A stretch of DNA of 64,000 nucleotides. Origin: Lineus longissimus (lineage: Eukaryota; Nemertea; Pilidiophora; Heteronemertea; Lineidae). Shown piece by piece: positions 37,425 to 49,900 of this stretch (the stretch's first letter is position 1; the number at the start of each line of letters is the position of its first letter). Both the position numbers and the translations under genes were made by a program. The notes below the pieces were generated by a model. It had not been told where the DNA came from. It did not search any database and was given only the letters and a program-made list of their open reading frames with translations. The stretch covers positions 2,916,001-2,980,000 of the forward strand of contig NC_088316.1 in the NCBI RefSeq assembly GCF_910592395.1. Reading direction: 5' to 3'.

Positions 37425-38729
37425 AAATCCCGCAGCACACTAGCCGCCAACTTTGGCGACAAGAAGCGTTCAGCTGACGCCTCTCGACGCCGAAGTTGGC
37501 GGCCAGTGTATGGCAAGCCAAAGCGGAATTTATTCAAGACCGTGGAATTACTATTCAAGAAGTTAAATATATGTTCAAGACCAAAATATGTTCAATCCTG
37601 AATCAAATATTGTCAACCTTGAATCAAATATTGTCAACCTTGAATCAAATATTGTCAACCTTGAACAAAATATATTCAACCTTGAACAAAATATATTCAA
37701 CCTTGAACAAAATATATTCAAGACTCACGTGACCATATTCAAGACGCACGTGACCACAAAAATTGATGACGTAGTTGCTCATGTTTTGATGCTTTACGGA
37801 CTTTCCCGAACCCGCGTCCGGACTTTCCCGAACCCATGGTACTTGTGTTGCGTTTCGGAGCTCGAATTGTTCGCACGAGGTTTTGACACATGGTTGTACA
37901 CGTACCTAGCCGCCTACACCTGACATGTACTGTAATCCTACACATCATGACATGGATGCCGAGTGAATGTCAGAGTCGATACATGTTTCACAGACATATC
38001 AGGCAAATTATAGGTTCAAAATGCGCAATGCCTGTCGTGAAACAGAACGCATCGGAAGTACCACAGATTCTACGCTCTACGTCATCAATTTTGTGGTCAC
38101 GTGCGTCTTGAATATGGTCACGTGAGTCTTGAATATATTTTGTTCAAGGTTGAATATATTTTGTTCAAGGTTGGACATATTTTATTCAAGGTTGAACATA
38201 TTTCATTCAAGGTTGAACATATTTTATTCAAGGTTGAAAACATTTGATTCAAGGTTGAACATATTTTAGTCTTGAACATATATTTCCTTCTTGAACTTAT
38301 ATTTAACTTCTTGAATGGTAATTCTAAAGTCTTGAATAAATTCCGCTTTGGCTTGCCATACCAGTGCATCCCGGTCAGAGCACACCTGCCCAGAATCTAC
38401 GTCCAGTAGCGTCTTTTCCGCCACTTTAGGCTGCCATTTTGAAATCGTGTGACATCAAGACGCATACTGATTGGCCATAGCCTCGCCGCCGACGCCAATT
38501 CAGGCGGCAATCCGTAGCACACCTGGCTTCTTCTTGCGTTCAAACGCGGCGACACGCGTCAAAAATCAAACATGTTAGATATTTGGCGTTCAGTTGCGGC
38601 AAGTGGCGGCAAGTCGCGTTCGCCGACGCCGTTCGTAGCAGACTAGGGATTTTTCAGGCGTTCAGGACTCTTGCGGCAAAAAACGCCTGTGAACGCCGAA
38701 GTTGGCGGCTGGTGTGCTACGGGTTTAAT
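37425..38729. mobile_element. Outer MITE with GGCGGC-type terminal repeats, split by a foldback element
   Basis: The left end AATCCCGCAGCACACTAGCC and the right end GGCTGGTGTGCTACGGGTTT are imperfect reverse complements. Adjacent GCCGCCAACTTTGGCG and CGCCGAAGTTGGCGGC words extend the arms. Internal left (to ~37500) and right (~38370-38729) parts are GC-rich and share GCGTTC, GGCGGC and CGACGCC words. The middle is occupied by a different element at 37505-38370. Confidence 0.7.
37505..38370. mobile_element. Inner foldback element with ~270-bp minisatellite arms
   Basis: The left arm (37505-37770) and right arm (38078-38370) are reverse complements. Both run from GTATGGCAAGCCAAAGCGGA through 21-bp repeats (CCTTGAACAAAATATATTCAA and variants) to CACGTGACCACAAAA.TTGATG and GACGTAG. 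The loop is ~300 bp. Different unit counts and variants in the two arms show independent repeat turnover. Confidence 0.85.
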
Positions 38730-38959
38730 TGATTCGTTTTTAGGATAGGTAAAGAAAAGGATATCCCTCAAAAGTTGACTACCGCTTAAACGGTCTGAAT
38801 ATTTATACCATAGGGCCTATGTATACATAACAGAGTAATGCGAGGTGATTATGTTGATTTATTACGCAACATTCCGAGTCTCACCTGTCATGGACCAACA
38901 GACTGCACGCAGGCTTTATACGGGAACAATTGATACGCTTGAATTGTCCGGAAAGGTGG
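38730..38959. other. No gene recognised
   Basis: Nothing recognisable. Confidence 0.4.
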
Positions 38960-39165
38960 TTCTGACAACAGGTGGTTGTGACAAAAGACAAAAGTTGCTT
39001 GTGACAAAAGGTGATTGTGACGAACGTTGGTTGTGACAAAAGTTGGCTGCAACAATAGACAAAGGTCGGTTGTGACAAAAGATGGCTGTGACGAAAGGTG
39101 GTTGTTATAATAGACAAAGGGTGACTCTTTCAAAGTGTGGTTGGGAAAAAAGGTCGTTGTGACAT
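38960..39165. repeat. Degenerate 15-20 bp minisatellite
   Basis: Repeated GGTTGTGACAAAAG(GT) words, about ten copies, some separated by ACAATAGACAAAG. Confidence 0.85.
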
Positions 39166-40227
39166 TCAATGGGAAGCTGTCGACGGTATGCCATGCTTCG
39201 ACGTAATATATACCGTACAATTTATAACATGATGTTATCATATCTGCGCTCTGGTTTTCTGACTTTCCATCAAAACAGTCCTGATTTACGGCAATCTTGG
39301 CCACGGACGGTTAAAAGGCCTTGGCAAAGAATGGGTCTTACCTGTACGTCTTCGCGACCTCTTAACGATAGAATCCATACAAATCATTTCAAAAATTTAA
39401 GACACCATCTGTCCAGAAAAGCGGCGAGTTGTGTTTCAAACATCATCCTACATGACCAGGCAAGAATTTCACTTCGGAAATTTCCGAGGCCGGTAATGCA
39501 ATATTATAATTTTGAAATTTTCCTAGTCAAGAAATTTTTAATTTGGAAACTTTCCTACACGCGCACATCAACTTCATGTATACTTTTGTTTGTGTATAGT
39601 AATGTATACGATTGTATTGTGTGTTGACATATATTTTGTACATTCCATTGATGTGTGGAGCAATTAGATAGCAAACCAGTTGAAACACGACACATCTGCT
39701 TCAACCCACCCTCTTCTAAACTCGGCCACAAAAAATAATTGCATGAATTGAGGAGTTGGGTCATGCCGGCCGGCAACAGCAGGTAATTGTTAGAAAGGCC
39801 TTAGGTGCACTGTCATCTGTTCATTTAAGCGAAGAAACAGCAACATAAAACAGAGAAGAAAGTTTAAGAAGACTTTTAGTTATTCTTGGGGGAGGAGTGT
39901 CTTTCGAGGCGGCCATAGCGCAATTACAGACCTACTCAGAACTCTGCTGAACATGGCCCCGATGCTTAAAGACCAACGCCGGCGTTCGCTCAATAAGCGT
40001 TATCTCCGGGGTAAATTGAACTTACAATGACAGTGTTAGGACTCGACGCCAACTTTACCGCTGGCGCACAGATTGAAACTGGCCCTAGACTCTCATCCTG
40101 AGGAGCAAACATTTACCGGCCCCTGATTTTCTTAGGATGTAATCTTACTTCTCCGTCATCGCATCTCATTTATCTTCAGATTTCTACAGCAAATTGGGAA
40201 AATAAATCAATCATACCAACTGCTGAC
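39166..40227. other. No gene recognised
   Basis: The open frame at 39169-39627 has no recognisable domain. Confidence 0.4.
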
Positions 40228-40450
40228 ATGAAATCACTTAAGCAGATAAAAGCACCAGGGCCTGATGGCATAATCAATGAATGTCAAGGACGAAATGCCG
40301 AAACACCTGGGACAAGCGGTCTAGAACATTTCCTTTAATCTTCAATCACAGCTGGAAGAAAAACACAAATCCGACCATCTAGAAGGCAGCTGCGCATATT
40401 ATCATCCCATTGATAAAGAAAGAGGAAGAAAAAGGCAGTCCATAGCATCT
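40228..40450 (+). pseudogene. LINE reverse-transcriptase fragment (decayed)
   Basis: The plus strand encodes LKQIKAPGPDGIINE, the conserved K.PGPDGI motif that opens the reverse-transcriptase domain of non-LTR retrotransposons. Then, in another frame, it encodes NHSWKKN...KAAAHIIIPLIKKEEEK, the following SW..G..P..WK.A.I.PI.KK block. A frameshift and a stop between and within these blocks show it is dead. No other part of the element is attached. Confidence 0.7.
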
Positions 40451-40522
40451 AATTGATAAAAAAGGGGGACGAAGAAAAAGGCGAGTCCAGAAGCTGCACC
40501 CATTTCCAATTTCGGCCTATAG

Positions 40523-40619
40523 ACGCACCCCGTAGAGGTTTTTCAGCGAAAAGAGGTTCTTCGGAATCACAAAAACCATTGTGGTTTTTCACTCACTAAA
40601 AAACCTCTGCGGGGTGTAT
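40523..40619. mobile_element. ~100-bp hairpin element
   Basis: ACGCACCCCGTAGAGGTTTTT and AAAAACCTCTGCGGGGTGTAT form imperfect inverted ends, and the interior is also partly self-complementary (AACCATTGTGGTT). Confidence 0.7.
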
Positions 40620-41569
40620 ATTTGTTTTTGCCGAAAAACCATTGAAGGTTTTCCAAGAGCTCAAAATCCTTCATTTCTAAGACTAGTTTGTTACGCTGAG
40701 AAAGGAAGATGCTTGAAAGAACTGTAAACAGGCCGCCCGCGACTGTCGTAGCTCATTCCAGAACCGAAGAACCTCTTGAAGTCAACCGAGACAGGAAAAT
40801 CTCGCGGGCACGGATCAGTCAGGCGAGCGTTGATGCAGTATGCGAAGGGCTGTAGCTTTAATTCGTTCAGGAATGTTACGCTGACGGAGAGAGTGCGCAT
40901 AACTTGGTTTGGTGAAATTTGATAAAATGTCAAATTTTCGACAATGTCCTATGCATGAATGTAACTTGTCCTACCTTTCTTGGCGCCCTTCACCGTCACA
41001 ATCGACATTGGCCTCCAGTTATCCAGTGCTGTCCTCGACAAAATATTAACCATTTTATCCGAATAAATAATAAGTTATACAGATTCGTTTATGGTCAGTA
41101 ATATAATAGCACAAACTCCGTGCTGAACTGACGACACCGCGACTTAAAACGCATAACCAATGACCATCATGGAAAGATCATACCAAAAATGCTTGGCTCT
41201 GTAATACACGTATGGTAATGTGCGTATAACATATGAAATTTAGACATAATGGGAACTTTCTGTACATACAATGACATTTCCCTCCCAACTCGCTGATAAA
41301 TACCACTTTTCTCATTAATTTCCCATTTGTTTAAGGTCAAGACCGTTATTTATGTACAACTCATACGCATTTGTAAGGTAATGATTCGGAGTTACCAGTA
41401 TTTCATAAGGGAACTTCCCACTCGCCGATAAATCCAATTTTCTCATTAATCTGCTGCTCATTTTAGGCCAAAACCATTATATGTGGATATTAATGAAGCT
41501 TTCACGAGATTTGGAGTTAGTGATATGATGTACTATGTGTACTCTTATATGAAACTGATGGTCGACAGG
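40620..41569. other. No gene recognised
   Basis: Nothing recognisable. Confidence 0.4.
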
Positions 41570-43575
41570 AGACAACCTGAGTCACATCCTGAGGTGAACA
41601 GTCCTGAGTCACATCCAAGTGAGAGTGGTCTTTAGTCACATCTGAAGAAAGGGCTTGGGTCACATTGAAATGAGAGAGGTCCGAGAGAGGTCTCATCTGA
41701 AGGAGAAGGCCCTTGGGTCACATTCACATAAGAGAGGTCAAAATAGTCACATCTAAAGGAGACAGGTCTTGGGACACATCCAAAAGAAAGGGGTCTTTAG
41801 TCACATTTGAAGGAGACGGATTTTGGGTGACATCCAAATGAGAGAGATCTTTAGTCGCGTATGAAGGAGAAGGATCTTGGGACACATCCAGATGAGAGGG
41901 GTGTTTAGTCACGTCTAAAGGAGAAGGGTCTTGAGTCACATCCAAATGAGTCACATTCTAAGAAGACAGGTCTTGGGACACATCCAAAAGAAAGGGGTCT
42001 TTAGTCACATTTGAAGGAGACGGATCTTAGGTCTCATCCAAATGAGAGAGATCTTTAGTCGCATATGAACGAGAAGGATCTTGGGACACATCCAGATGAG
42101 AGGGAGCTTTAGTCACATCTAAAGGAGAAGGGTCTTGAGTCACATCCAAATGAGACAGGTCTTGGAACACATCCAAATGAAAGGGGTCTTTAGTCGCATA
42201 TGAAGGAGAAGGATCTTGGGACACATCCAGATGAGAGGGGGCTTATTCACCTCTAAAGGAGAAGGGTCTTGAGTCATCCAAATGAGTCACATTCTAAGGA
42301 GACGGGGCTTGGGTCACATCCAAATGAAAGGGGTCTACATTTGAAGGAGACAGGTCTTGGGACACATCCAAATGAGAGAGATCTTTAGTTGCATATGAAG
42401 GAGAAGGATCTTGGGACACATCCAGATGAGAGGGGTGTTTAGTCACGTCTAAAGGAGAAGGGTCTTGAGTCACATTCCAAGGAGACAGGTCTTGGGACAC
42501 ATCCAAAAGAAAGGGGTCTTTAGTCACATTTGAAGGAGACGGATCTTAGGTCTCATCCAAATGAGAGAGATCTTTAGTCGCATATGAACGAGAAGGATCT
42601 TGGGACACATCCAGATGAGAGGGAGCTTTAGTCACGTCTAAAGGAGAAGGGTCCTGAGTCACATTCTAAGGAGACAGGTCTTAGGACACATCCAAAAGAA
42701 AGGGGTCTTTAGTCACATTTGAAGGAGACGGATTTTGGGTGACATCCAAATGAGAGAGAGCTTTAATCACATATGAAGGAGAAGGATCTTGGGACACATC
42801 CAGATGAGAGGGAGCTTTAATCACATTTGAAGGAGAAGGATCTTGGGACACATCCAGATGAGAGGGGTGTTTAGTCACGTCTAAAGGAGAAGGGTCTTGA
42901 GTCACATCCAAATGAGTCACATTCTAAGAAGACAGGTCTTGGGACACATCCAAATGAGAGAGATCTTTAGTCGCATATGAAGGAGAAGGATCTTGGGACA
43001 CATCCAGATGAGAGGGGTGTTTAGTCACGTCTAAAGGAGAAGGGTCTTGAGTCACATCCAAAGAGTCACATTCTAATGAGACAGGTCTTGAGTCACATCC
43101 AAATGAGTCACATTCTAAGGAGACAGGTCTTGGGTCACTTCCAAATGAGTCACATTCTAAGGAGACAGGTCTTGGGTCACATCCAAATGAGTCACACTCT
43201 AAGGAGACAGGTCTTGAGTCACATCCAAATGAGTCACATTCTAAGGAGACAGGTCTTGGGTCACTTCCAAATGAGTCACATTCTAAGGAGACAGGGCTTG
43301 AGTCACATCCAAATGAGTCACATTCTAAGGAGACAGGACTGGGTCACATCCAAATGAGTCACATTCTAAGGAGACAGGACTGGGTCACATCCAAATGAGT
43401 CACATTCTAAGGAGACAGGACTGGGTCACATCCAAATGAGTCACATTCTAAGGAGACAGGTCTTGGGTCACTTCCAAATGAGTCACACTCTAAGGAGACA
43501 GGGCTTGAGTCACATTCTAAGGAGACAGGTCTTGGGTCACTTCCAAATGAGAAAGGTCTTTAATCACAGCAAATT
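41570..43575. repeat. 2-kb tandem array of a ~40-bp unit with higher-order structure
   Basis: Basic words are GTCACATCCAAATGAG, TCACATTCTAAGGAGACAGG, TCTTGGGACACATCC and GGGGTCTTTAGTCACATTTGAAGG. To the right (about 43070-43550) it is a homogeneous 42-bp-type repeat. In the left and middle parts (41570-43070) several unit variants alternate in blocks of ~240-340 bp that recur, for example the block around 41880 at 42420, 42860 and 43000. Minus- and plus-strand open frames in it are by-products of the repeat. Confidence 0.95.
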
Positions 43576-44278
43576 TTTGGACGTGACTCAAGACCCTTGT
43601 TGTTCAGATGTGGTTGCAATCAGCATTTACATGTAGCTGTACAACTGACAGTCCAAATATAACAACTCAACACAGTATTTAGCAAAGTAGCATTGTTCTA
43701 AACTATATATAGAGGAAAAAAAATGAACTGCAAGAACATTAATGTCTGATAAATCAAGAGACCAGATTTTCCTACGTGTACAAAACAAGGCATATTATTT
43801 TACAGACTCAACAGAATAAAGATATACTTTCACACTGAGTAACTAATACTATAATTCGTTCCTTGAGAAACAAACGACCATAAGCGACATTCAGAATTCT
43901 TTTAACGACACTTTCATTATACTCCTTAGAAAATTATAAATAAGTACAGCTTTCCTGTTGCAACTCATAACTTCTTTAAACAGGACATCATCTCATCAGA
44001 ATACATGGTACAAAACATGACATTAGATTCTTTTGAGATTAGTTGAGAACGTTACAATTTGGGAAGCTTCCTGACTTTGAAAAGCATGACGTCAACTTTA
44101 AAATCCCAACATTTTCGACAGCCCACATATGATTATAATTCTTTATACATTTGATGGATTCGCAGCCAAATGGACACCACTAATACTTTCACACTAAAAG
44201 ACGGCGATGATTTGACGTGTTCCGTAGTCCTACAAATACGCAACCAATAACGAAGGGCATCGAAGGTAAAACCTAAGA
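43576..44278. other. No gene recognised
   Basis: AT-rich, nothing recognisable. Confidence 0.4.
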
Positions 44279-44468
44279 TGTGGCCCGTCACAGCAAAACC
44301 AGGCGCATGTCGCTCTGAGCTTGGCAGGTTGAGACGGACTGTTTGTTCATTTCTCTGTAACTGCCGTTTGTGAAATATGAGCACATCAATTTCTACCATT
44401 ACCTCCTGGTGTCATTTAGGCTCATCTCCTGTACGACATGCGCCTGGTTTTGCTGCGACGGGTCACAG
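44279..44468. mobile_element. TGTGAC-family palindromic MITE, copy 1
   Basis: It starts TGTGGCCCGTCACAGC and ends GCGACGGGTCACA. The inner arms ACCAGGCGCATGTCG and CGACATGCGCCTGGTTTTGC are reverse complements. GTTTGTTCATTTC and the Pu/Py-rich middle are shared with the copies at 44829, 50976 and 53090. Confidence 0.8.
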
Positions 44469-44828
44469 ATGTGCACATTATAAGTAAAACATTGTGAAAA
44501 CAATTAGTAACTTGTCCGATAGAAAACTACATAAATATACAAAGACAGAAGAAATAAACTGATAGAAGTTAACAACATTAGAATCACCTCTTCTCAATCC
44601 AGATTGGATAAAGATAAAAATATAGAATGGCCATTACTTAACCAGCTGTTCACAAGGACAGAATATATAAGACAGGACAGTTTTTCATGGAGGTGGCCTT
44701 TGTTTGGATACCATGGAAACCGACAAACAGTTGAGTCCGAATTTTCTTGTCTCGGACAGGGCTCGAGATAACCCCCGAAAAGTGTCTTTTGAAGCATGAA
44801 ACTTGGCCAGAACCCTCACCTTATAAAC

Positions 44829-45051
44829 TGTGACTCGCTCTACCAAAACTAGGCGCTTGTCGCATCTGAACTCGACAGGTTGATACGGACTTGTTGTTCA
44901 TTTCCCTATTGTAGACCTTTTGTGAAATCTATTACAAACTGATTTGGTCACATTTCACAAAAGGTCTACAAGAGGGAAATGAACAACAAGTCCGTATCAA
45001 CCTGTCAAGTTCAGATGCGACAAGCGCCTAGTTTAGGTAGAGCGGGTCACA
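44829..45051. mobile_element. TGTGAC-family palindromic MITE, copy 2
   Basis: A nearly perfect ~223-bp hairpin from TGTGACTCGCTCTACC to the reverse complement GGTAGAGCGGGTCACA. The arms include GACAGGTTGATACGGACTTG and TTGTTCATTTCCCTA. A very close copy lies at 53090-53312. Confidence 0.9.
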
Positions 45052-45297
45052 ACTGTCAACTTAAAGATTTGCTACAGGACTCCTGAGAGTTTTTCAAGAC
45101 TTTAGTTTGACTCCTGATCAAGACAGTCTAGCTCGAGCCCTACTCAGACAAAGATATATTTGGGCTCACAACTTTCTTAACCCATTCCCGCGAAAGCGAT
45201 TACATGGCCTGCCCAAGCCCGTGTAAAGCAGTGAGTACTTCGCATTAGAAATAATGCTTACTTTTATCTGAACGGACAAATCATATTAAAAAATATG

Positions 45298-45712
45298 GGT
45301 GGTTATTACCGCAAATAAAGACAAACCAAAGCAAAGACACTTGTGTAGCATATCTAGGACACGTAGATTGATACTCCTGGGCGGTTATTACCACAAATAA
45401 AGACAAACCAAAGCAAAGACACTTGTGTAGCATATCAAGGACACGTAGATTGATACTCCTATGTGTGCCACATCAAAGACATCTGGACCATACACCACGT
45501 CAAAGATAACGATGCGACAACGTCAACAGGCATACGGCCGCCAGCAATCTACAGTGGCGCCGCCTGTTGACTTCGCATCGTTATCTTTGACGTGGTGTAT
45601 GGTCCAGATGTCTTTGATGTGGCACACATAGGAGTATCAATCTACGTGTCCTAGATATGCTACACAAGTGTCTTTGCTTTGGTTTGTCTTTATTTGCGGT
45701 AATAACCGCCCA
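45298..45712. mobile_element. Long hairpin element with duplicated outer arm
   Basis: 45378-45712 is a near-perfect palindrome: TGGGCGGTTATTACC at the left, GGTAATAACCGCCCA at the right, with arms of ~130-140 bp round a ~60-bp loop that itself pairs partly (GTCAACAGGC.../...GCCTGTTGAC). The outer ~80 bp of the left arm is repeated in direct orientation just outside it (45298-45377). Confidence 0.9.
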
Positions 45713-45813
45713 TACAAAAGTTTCGCAATCTACATGTATAGTATTTTGATAACACTTATGTTTCCCCGAGTGTGTGCGGCCTGTTTAGAGAGGCTGCAAC
45801 CAAGTGCTAATTG

Positions 45814-45991
45814 CAGTAGAACCTCCCTTAGCGCACACCTCTCTATTAAGGACAACCTCTCCACTAAGGACACTAGTTTTGGTCCCAAATTTTGTGTTGC
45901 CATTCAATTCGACCTCTCTAATCAGGACACTTCGCTATTAAGGACAGCACTTCTCAGTCCCGAGGGTGTCCTTATTAGAGAGGTTCTACTG
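45814..45991. mobile_element. CAGTAGAACCTC MITE, copy 1 (pogo/Tigger-like)
   Basis: Ends CAGTAGAACCTC and GAGGTTCTACTG are perfect inverted repeats. The interior holds AGCG.ACACCTCTCTATTAAGGAC and its inverted partner. Three further copies lie at 47967, 56778 and 56935. Confidence 0.85.
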
Positions 45992-46213
45992 TAATTGAAA
46001 TTGTATCACAGCATGGAGTGCTATGCGCCAAGAAGACTCATGATATGACATGCCTCAGCAAAAGGGTTAATATATGGCATATTGGCTCGATACTACAGCA
46101 ACTGAAATAGAATTACATGTATCTAAAAGAGCTACAAGAAGGAATAATTTCACACACATTTCCCATATGATTAGGACAGATTAGTTTGGAAGTCCGAAAA
46201 AGACATTTATATT

Positions 46214-46308
46214 AGGTAGAATGGGGTATTTGTAGCCCCTGCATTGTTTGATGCATGAGGATATCAATCAATAGCATAGGCAGGGACTACAAATACCCCA
46301 TTCTACCT
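46214..46308. mobile_element. 95-bp hairpin element
   Basis: AGGTAGAATGGGGTATTTGT at the left is the exact reverse complement of ACAAATACCCCATTCTACCT at the right. The arms extend to ~29 bp with one mismatch. Confidence 0.85.
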
Positions 46309-46639
46309 TACATTATGAGAACAACGTGAGCAGCAACTCAACAATTCACTGTGAAAAAATGGACCTCAATCTCGGTTTGATTGGTGAAATAAGAGGCATT
46401 TTGTCAAAAGAGCAGAAAGGGCTAATCCTTCAGTCCCCCAATACTGTAAATGAGACTCCCTCACTGACGCATGTGCTTAATTCTAAAGTCTGACTAGCTT
46501 TTGGAACACTTAAGTTGTTTTTAAAACTACTCTGACTAGTCATTGGAATTTTGATTGTGAAGACATCAAGCCTTGGTGCTGTTAAGCCTTTCCATGTGGC
46601 TGATGAGATATTTTCCAGACTGAAATGACATCAACTGCA
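46309..46639. other. Downstream of the acyltransferase gene; nothing recognised
   Basis: Probably intergenic or 3' UTR of the minus-strand gene. I did not find a clear AATAAA on that strand. Confidence 0.4.
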
Positions 46640-46925
46640 TGAATTTGACCTAAAACAATCTTGATATTCATGAATTCAAACTCTGATCTCCCTACACATT
46701 CATGAATAAAACCATTGCCTTCATGAAATCCAACTCTTGACAACCTTGACATTCATGAATACGACCTTGACCTTCATAAATTCAACCTCAAACAACCTTG
46801 ACTTGACATTCATAATACGACCTTGACCTTCATGAGTTCAAAGTCTGACAACCTTGACATACATGAATAGTGACCTTGACATTCAAACAACCTTGACATT
46901 CATGAATTCGACCTCATCTTCCGTC
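46640..46925. repeat. Degenerate ~24-36 bp tandem repeat reaching into the last exon
   Basis: Repeated ACCTTGACATTCATGAATTC(A/G)ACC words, about ten copies. The array includes the stop codon and the last ~10 codons of the acyltransferase terminal exon (46883-47077). Confidence 0.85.
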
Positions 46926-49900
46926 AGATGTCGTTTTAGATAGAAGAATTCCTTGAGGTTGCTCTTGATGCCGCGGTCGAACGGGTTGAAGAACTTTCCC
47001 TGGGCGTCCTTAAGGTAGTTGTAACGTTTACGGTTGATTCGCTCGTTTGTTGTCAGATTCCCAAGCGCATTGACAATCTGCAAGGAAGTGGAAAAATCAC
47101 CTTAGTTTTATAGTTGTTCAAATAAGCATAGACATCGTTGGTTCATGTAGACTAATTAAATTAACTATTTAAATGTTCAAATAGTGTCAGTTTATAAAAG
47201 TTATTCGAGGCGTTTATCTGGAAATTTTGGTCAAATTTAATGATTTCAAAGAAAAAGTCTCCTCTCCCTTCTCATTAGCCATCTGCAGTTTAGTCAATGC
47301 CGTTCTCGTAATCTCCATTACTTTCTCCATTACTGACATCTACAGCAGAGTTCTCCACAGGATTTTTTCAAGGTAGATTGGTACCCTTGATATTCAAGAA
47401 GTTTTGTCAGTGTGCAACACAAGGTAGTGTGGCCAGCCATTATAGACAGGAACAGTGGGGTTAAATGGGCCATTTTTGGGTGACTCATAGGCACAGTAAG
47501 GGCACAGGGTCATGTTAGATTCAGCACTAAATATATTCATTGTGCAAGCAAGAATAGATTTGACGTACTGTGAAATGGGAGAGACTCCTATTGGCAACTT
47601 TGTGTAACTTTATCTTGCCTACCTAGAAGCTGCCTATAGTGTCCCTTTAAGGTAGGGCGGCACTATAGTAACCCTTTAAAAGTCAGTAAGGTAGAGTGGC
47701 TGCTTCCAAGGTAGGGTGGTAGGGTGTCAAGGTAGGGTGATCTGCCCTGACAAATGGCCAAGTGGAGAACACCACTGCAGCAGGAGAGGAGCGGGTTAGG
47801 ATTAGCAAGAGTCATAATCAAATATGCAGAAGCACAAATATGCCCAAATATACGGTTAGTGATAAATGACAACAAAGGTATGCAACTAAGGGTTGAATAA
47901 GAAGAAAGAGATTGCAGCATGCCTTGACACTTTAAAGGGTTGCGTTGTTAACATATACATTTTGTACAGTAGAACCTCTCTATTAGGGACACCCTCGGGA
48001 CTGACAAGTGTCCTTAATAGAGAGGTGTCCTGATTAGAGAGGTCAAAGTGAATGGAAACCACTCATTTGGGCCTAAAACTATTGTCCCTAATAGAGAGAT
48101 TGTCCTGAATAGAGAGGTTACCAGAGGCTAACAGAGGTTCCACTGTATTCACTGTTGGTTCAACTATATCTATTTCCTATTTCTTACACTAGGTGACATC
48201 AATAGTCAGTCATAATGCATGCTACATAGTACTCAGTACATGTAATGCATGCATGCTTACAAAAGAGTTTGAATTGTCTCAAGACAACTAAAATGGAAAA
48301 AAACATTCACCCCTGCTACATTGTAGTACAACAGAAATCTTCTCAGCGACCCAATTCATGAAAAAAGTACCGTGTTAAATTTTAATGTTTAATCAAGTCT
48401 AGTTTATGATTATTAGCATTATTTATAATAATCTACCAATAACACCATTGGTTATTATAACCTCTTAATGATATTAATCAAGTATTGAAAGAAGAAGAAG
48501 ATAGAGAAGATCGCCATCATAACATTAACTTGCAAACTATTATGATGAAGTTTTAATCATTTGATGATAATTATCGTTATGAAGTGGCTTTAGTGCAATA
48601 GGGGGTTAAACGGTGCGATCACTTCAACCAAAGCCACGCTGCTTACCGTGACCATGGCAACAAAACAACAAATCCCAGAGAACACCACCGCCTGAATAAT
48701 GCCGACAGTGTAGAGAAAGCTGAACTGCCATTGTTCAGCTCTCCAGACACCTAAGGCAAAGACGACGGTCAGGAGCATGAGACCTGAGGACGCGGTGACA
48801 AAACCCACAAATGACACCCTGAAATACACGAAGGAGAAGAAACTGAAATAAACAGAGGCAAGCTAAGCAAGGGAGGGAGCGGTTTGGGTAGCCCCCACAC
48901 CACAGTGGGGTAGCCCCCACACCACAGTGGGGAAGCCCCCACACCACAGTGGGGTAGCCCCCGCACCACAGTGGGGTAGCCCCCACACCACAGTGGGGAA
49001 GCCCCCACACCACAGTGGGGTAGCCCCCACACCACAGTGGGGAAGCCCCCACACCACAGTGGGGTAGCCCCCACACCACAGTGGGGTAGCCCCCACACCA
49101 CAGTGGGGAAGCCCTCACACCACAGTGCTGTACAAATACATGGGTGGATCATGCACAAAAAGCTTTTTAGCTGAAACATGCACAACGGGATGCTCCGCTG
49201 CAATAAACTGCCCAGCAGACAAGCGATTTTTGTCACCGCGACCTAATGTACGATGATGATTGCATGCAACTTTTTCTGGTGGTCATCGCAGGTGCATACG
49301 ACATGAATCTATTCAGTGTTTGCAGGGACGAATCAATATCAAACGCTATCAATATCAATAGCAATCAATACCAATATCAATATCAACTCAGTGATTACAG
49401 GTTCTATCCCCAGAGGAGAAATCTTTTTGTCGCACACTGCAGCAATTATCATCGCAGGACGCAGTAATAGAAATCACTTGTTAGTGGAGCAAGCACCAGA
49501 AGCACATTTATAGTCCATTTCACAAGCAAAATGGCATAACACGTATATAAGCCTTGCAAAGTGAGTATGTCTTTTATATTTCAGACATTGAAGTTACAAA
49601 TAAAATACACTATATTCCCCAGTTTAGGCCATACCCTTGTTGATAAACAAATTCTTGGTTCCAGGTGGAAGTGGAATGAAATGTACATTGATTGGCATGG
49701 TCGAATTTCACTTCATGGCCTGGACGCAAGGCCTGTTGGAAATTGACCAAGTATCCAGGCATTGTGTCCATAGCAGGCACAGTACATTAGAATAGATTGA
49801 ATGTTTACCTGGAGACAAGAATTTGTTTATCAAGAAGGGTATGGCCTAAACTGGGGGATTAAGTTCGACTTCAATGTTTGCTGTGCCAATAATGAATGAG

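Noticed and set aside
41724-43357. Repeated SQDPSP/HLDV peptides resembling a secreted repeat protein
   Set aside because: Satellite translation only, seen on both strands, with stops between blocks and no signal peptide or splice context.
41570-43575. CRISPR array
   Set aside because: There are no unique spacers between fixed repeats, and the genome is clearly eukaryotic.
48735-49236. Minus-strand open frames rich in repeated CGVGATPLW-type peptide
   Set aside because: Translation of the 22-bp minisatellite, intronic, open in three frames.
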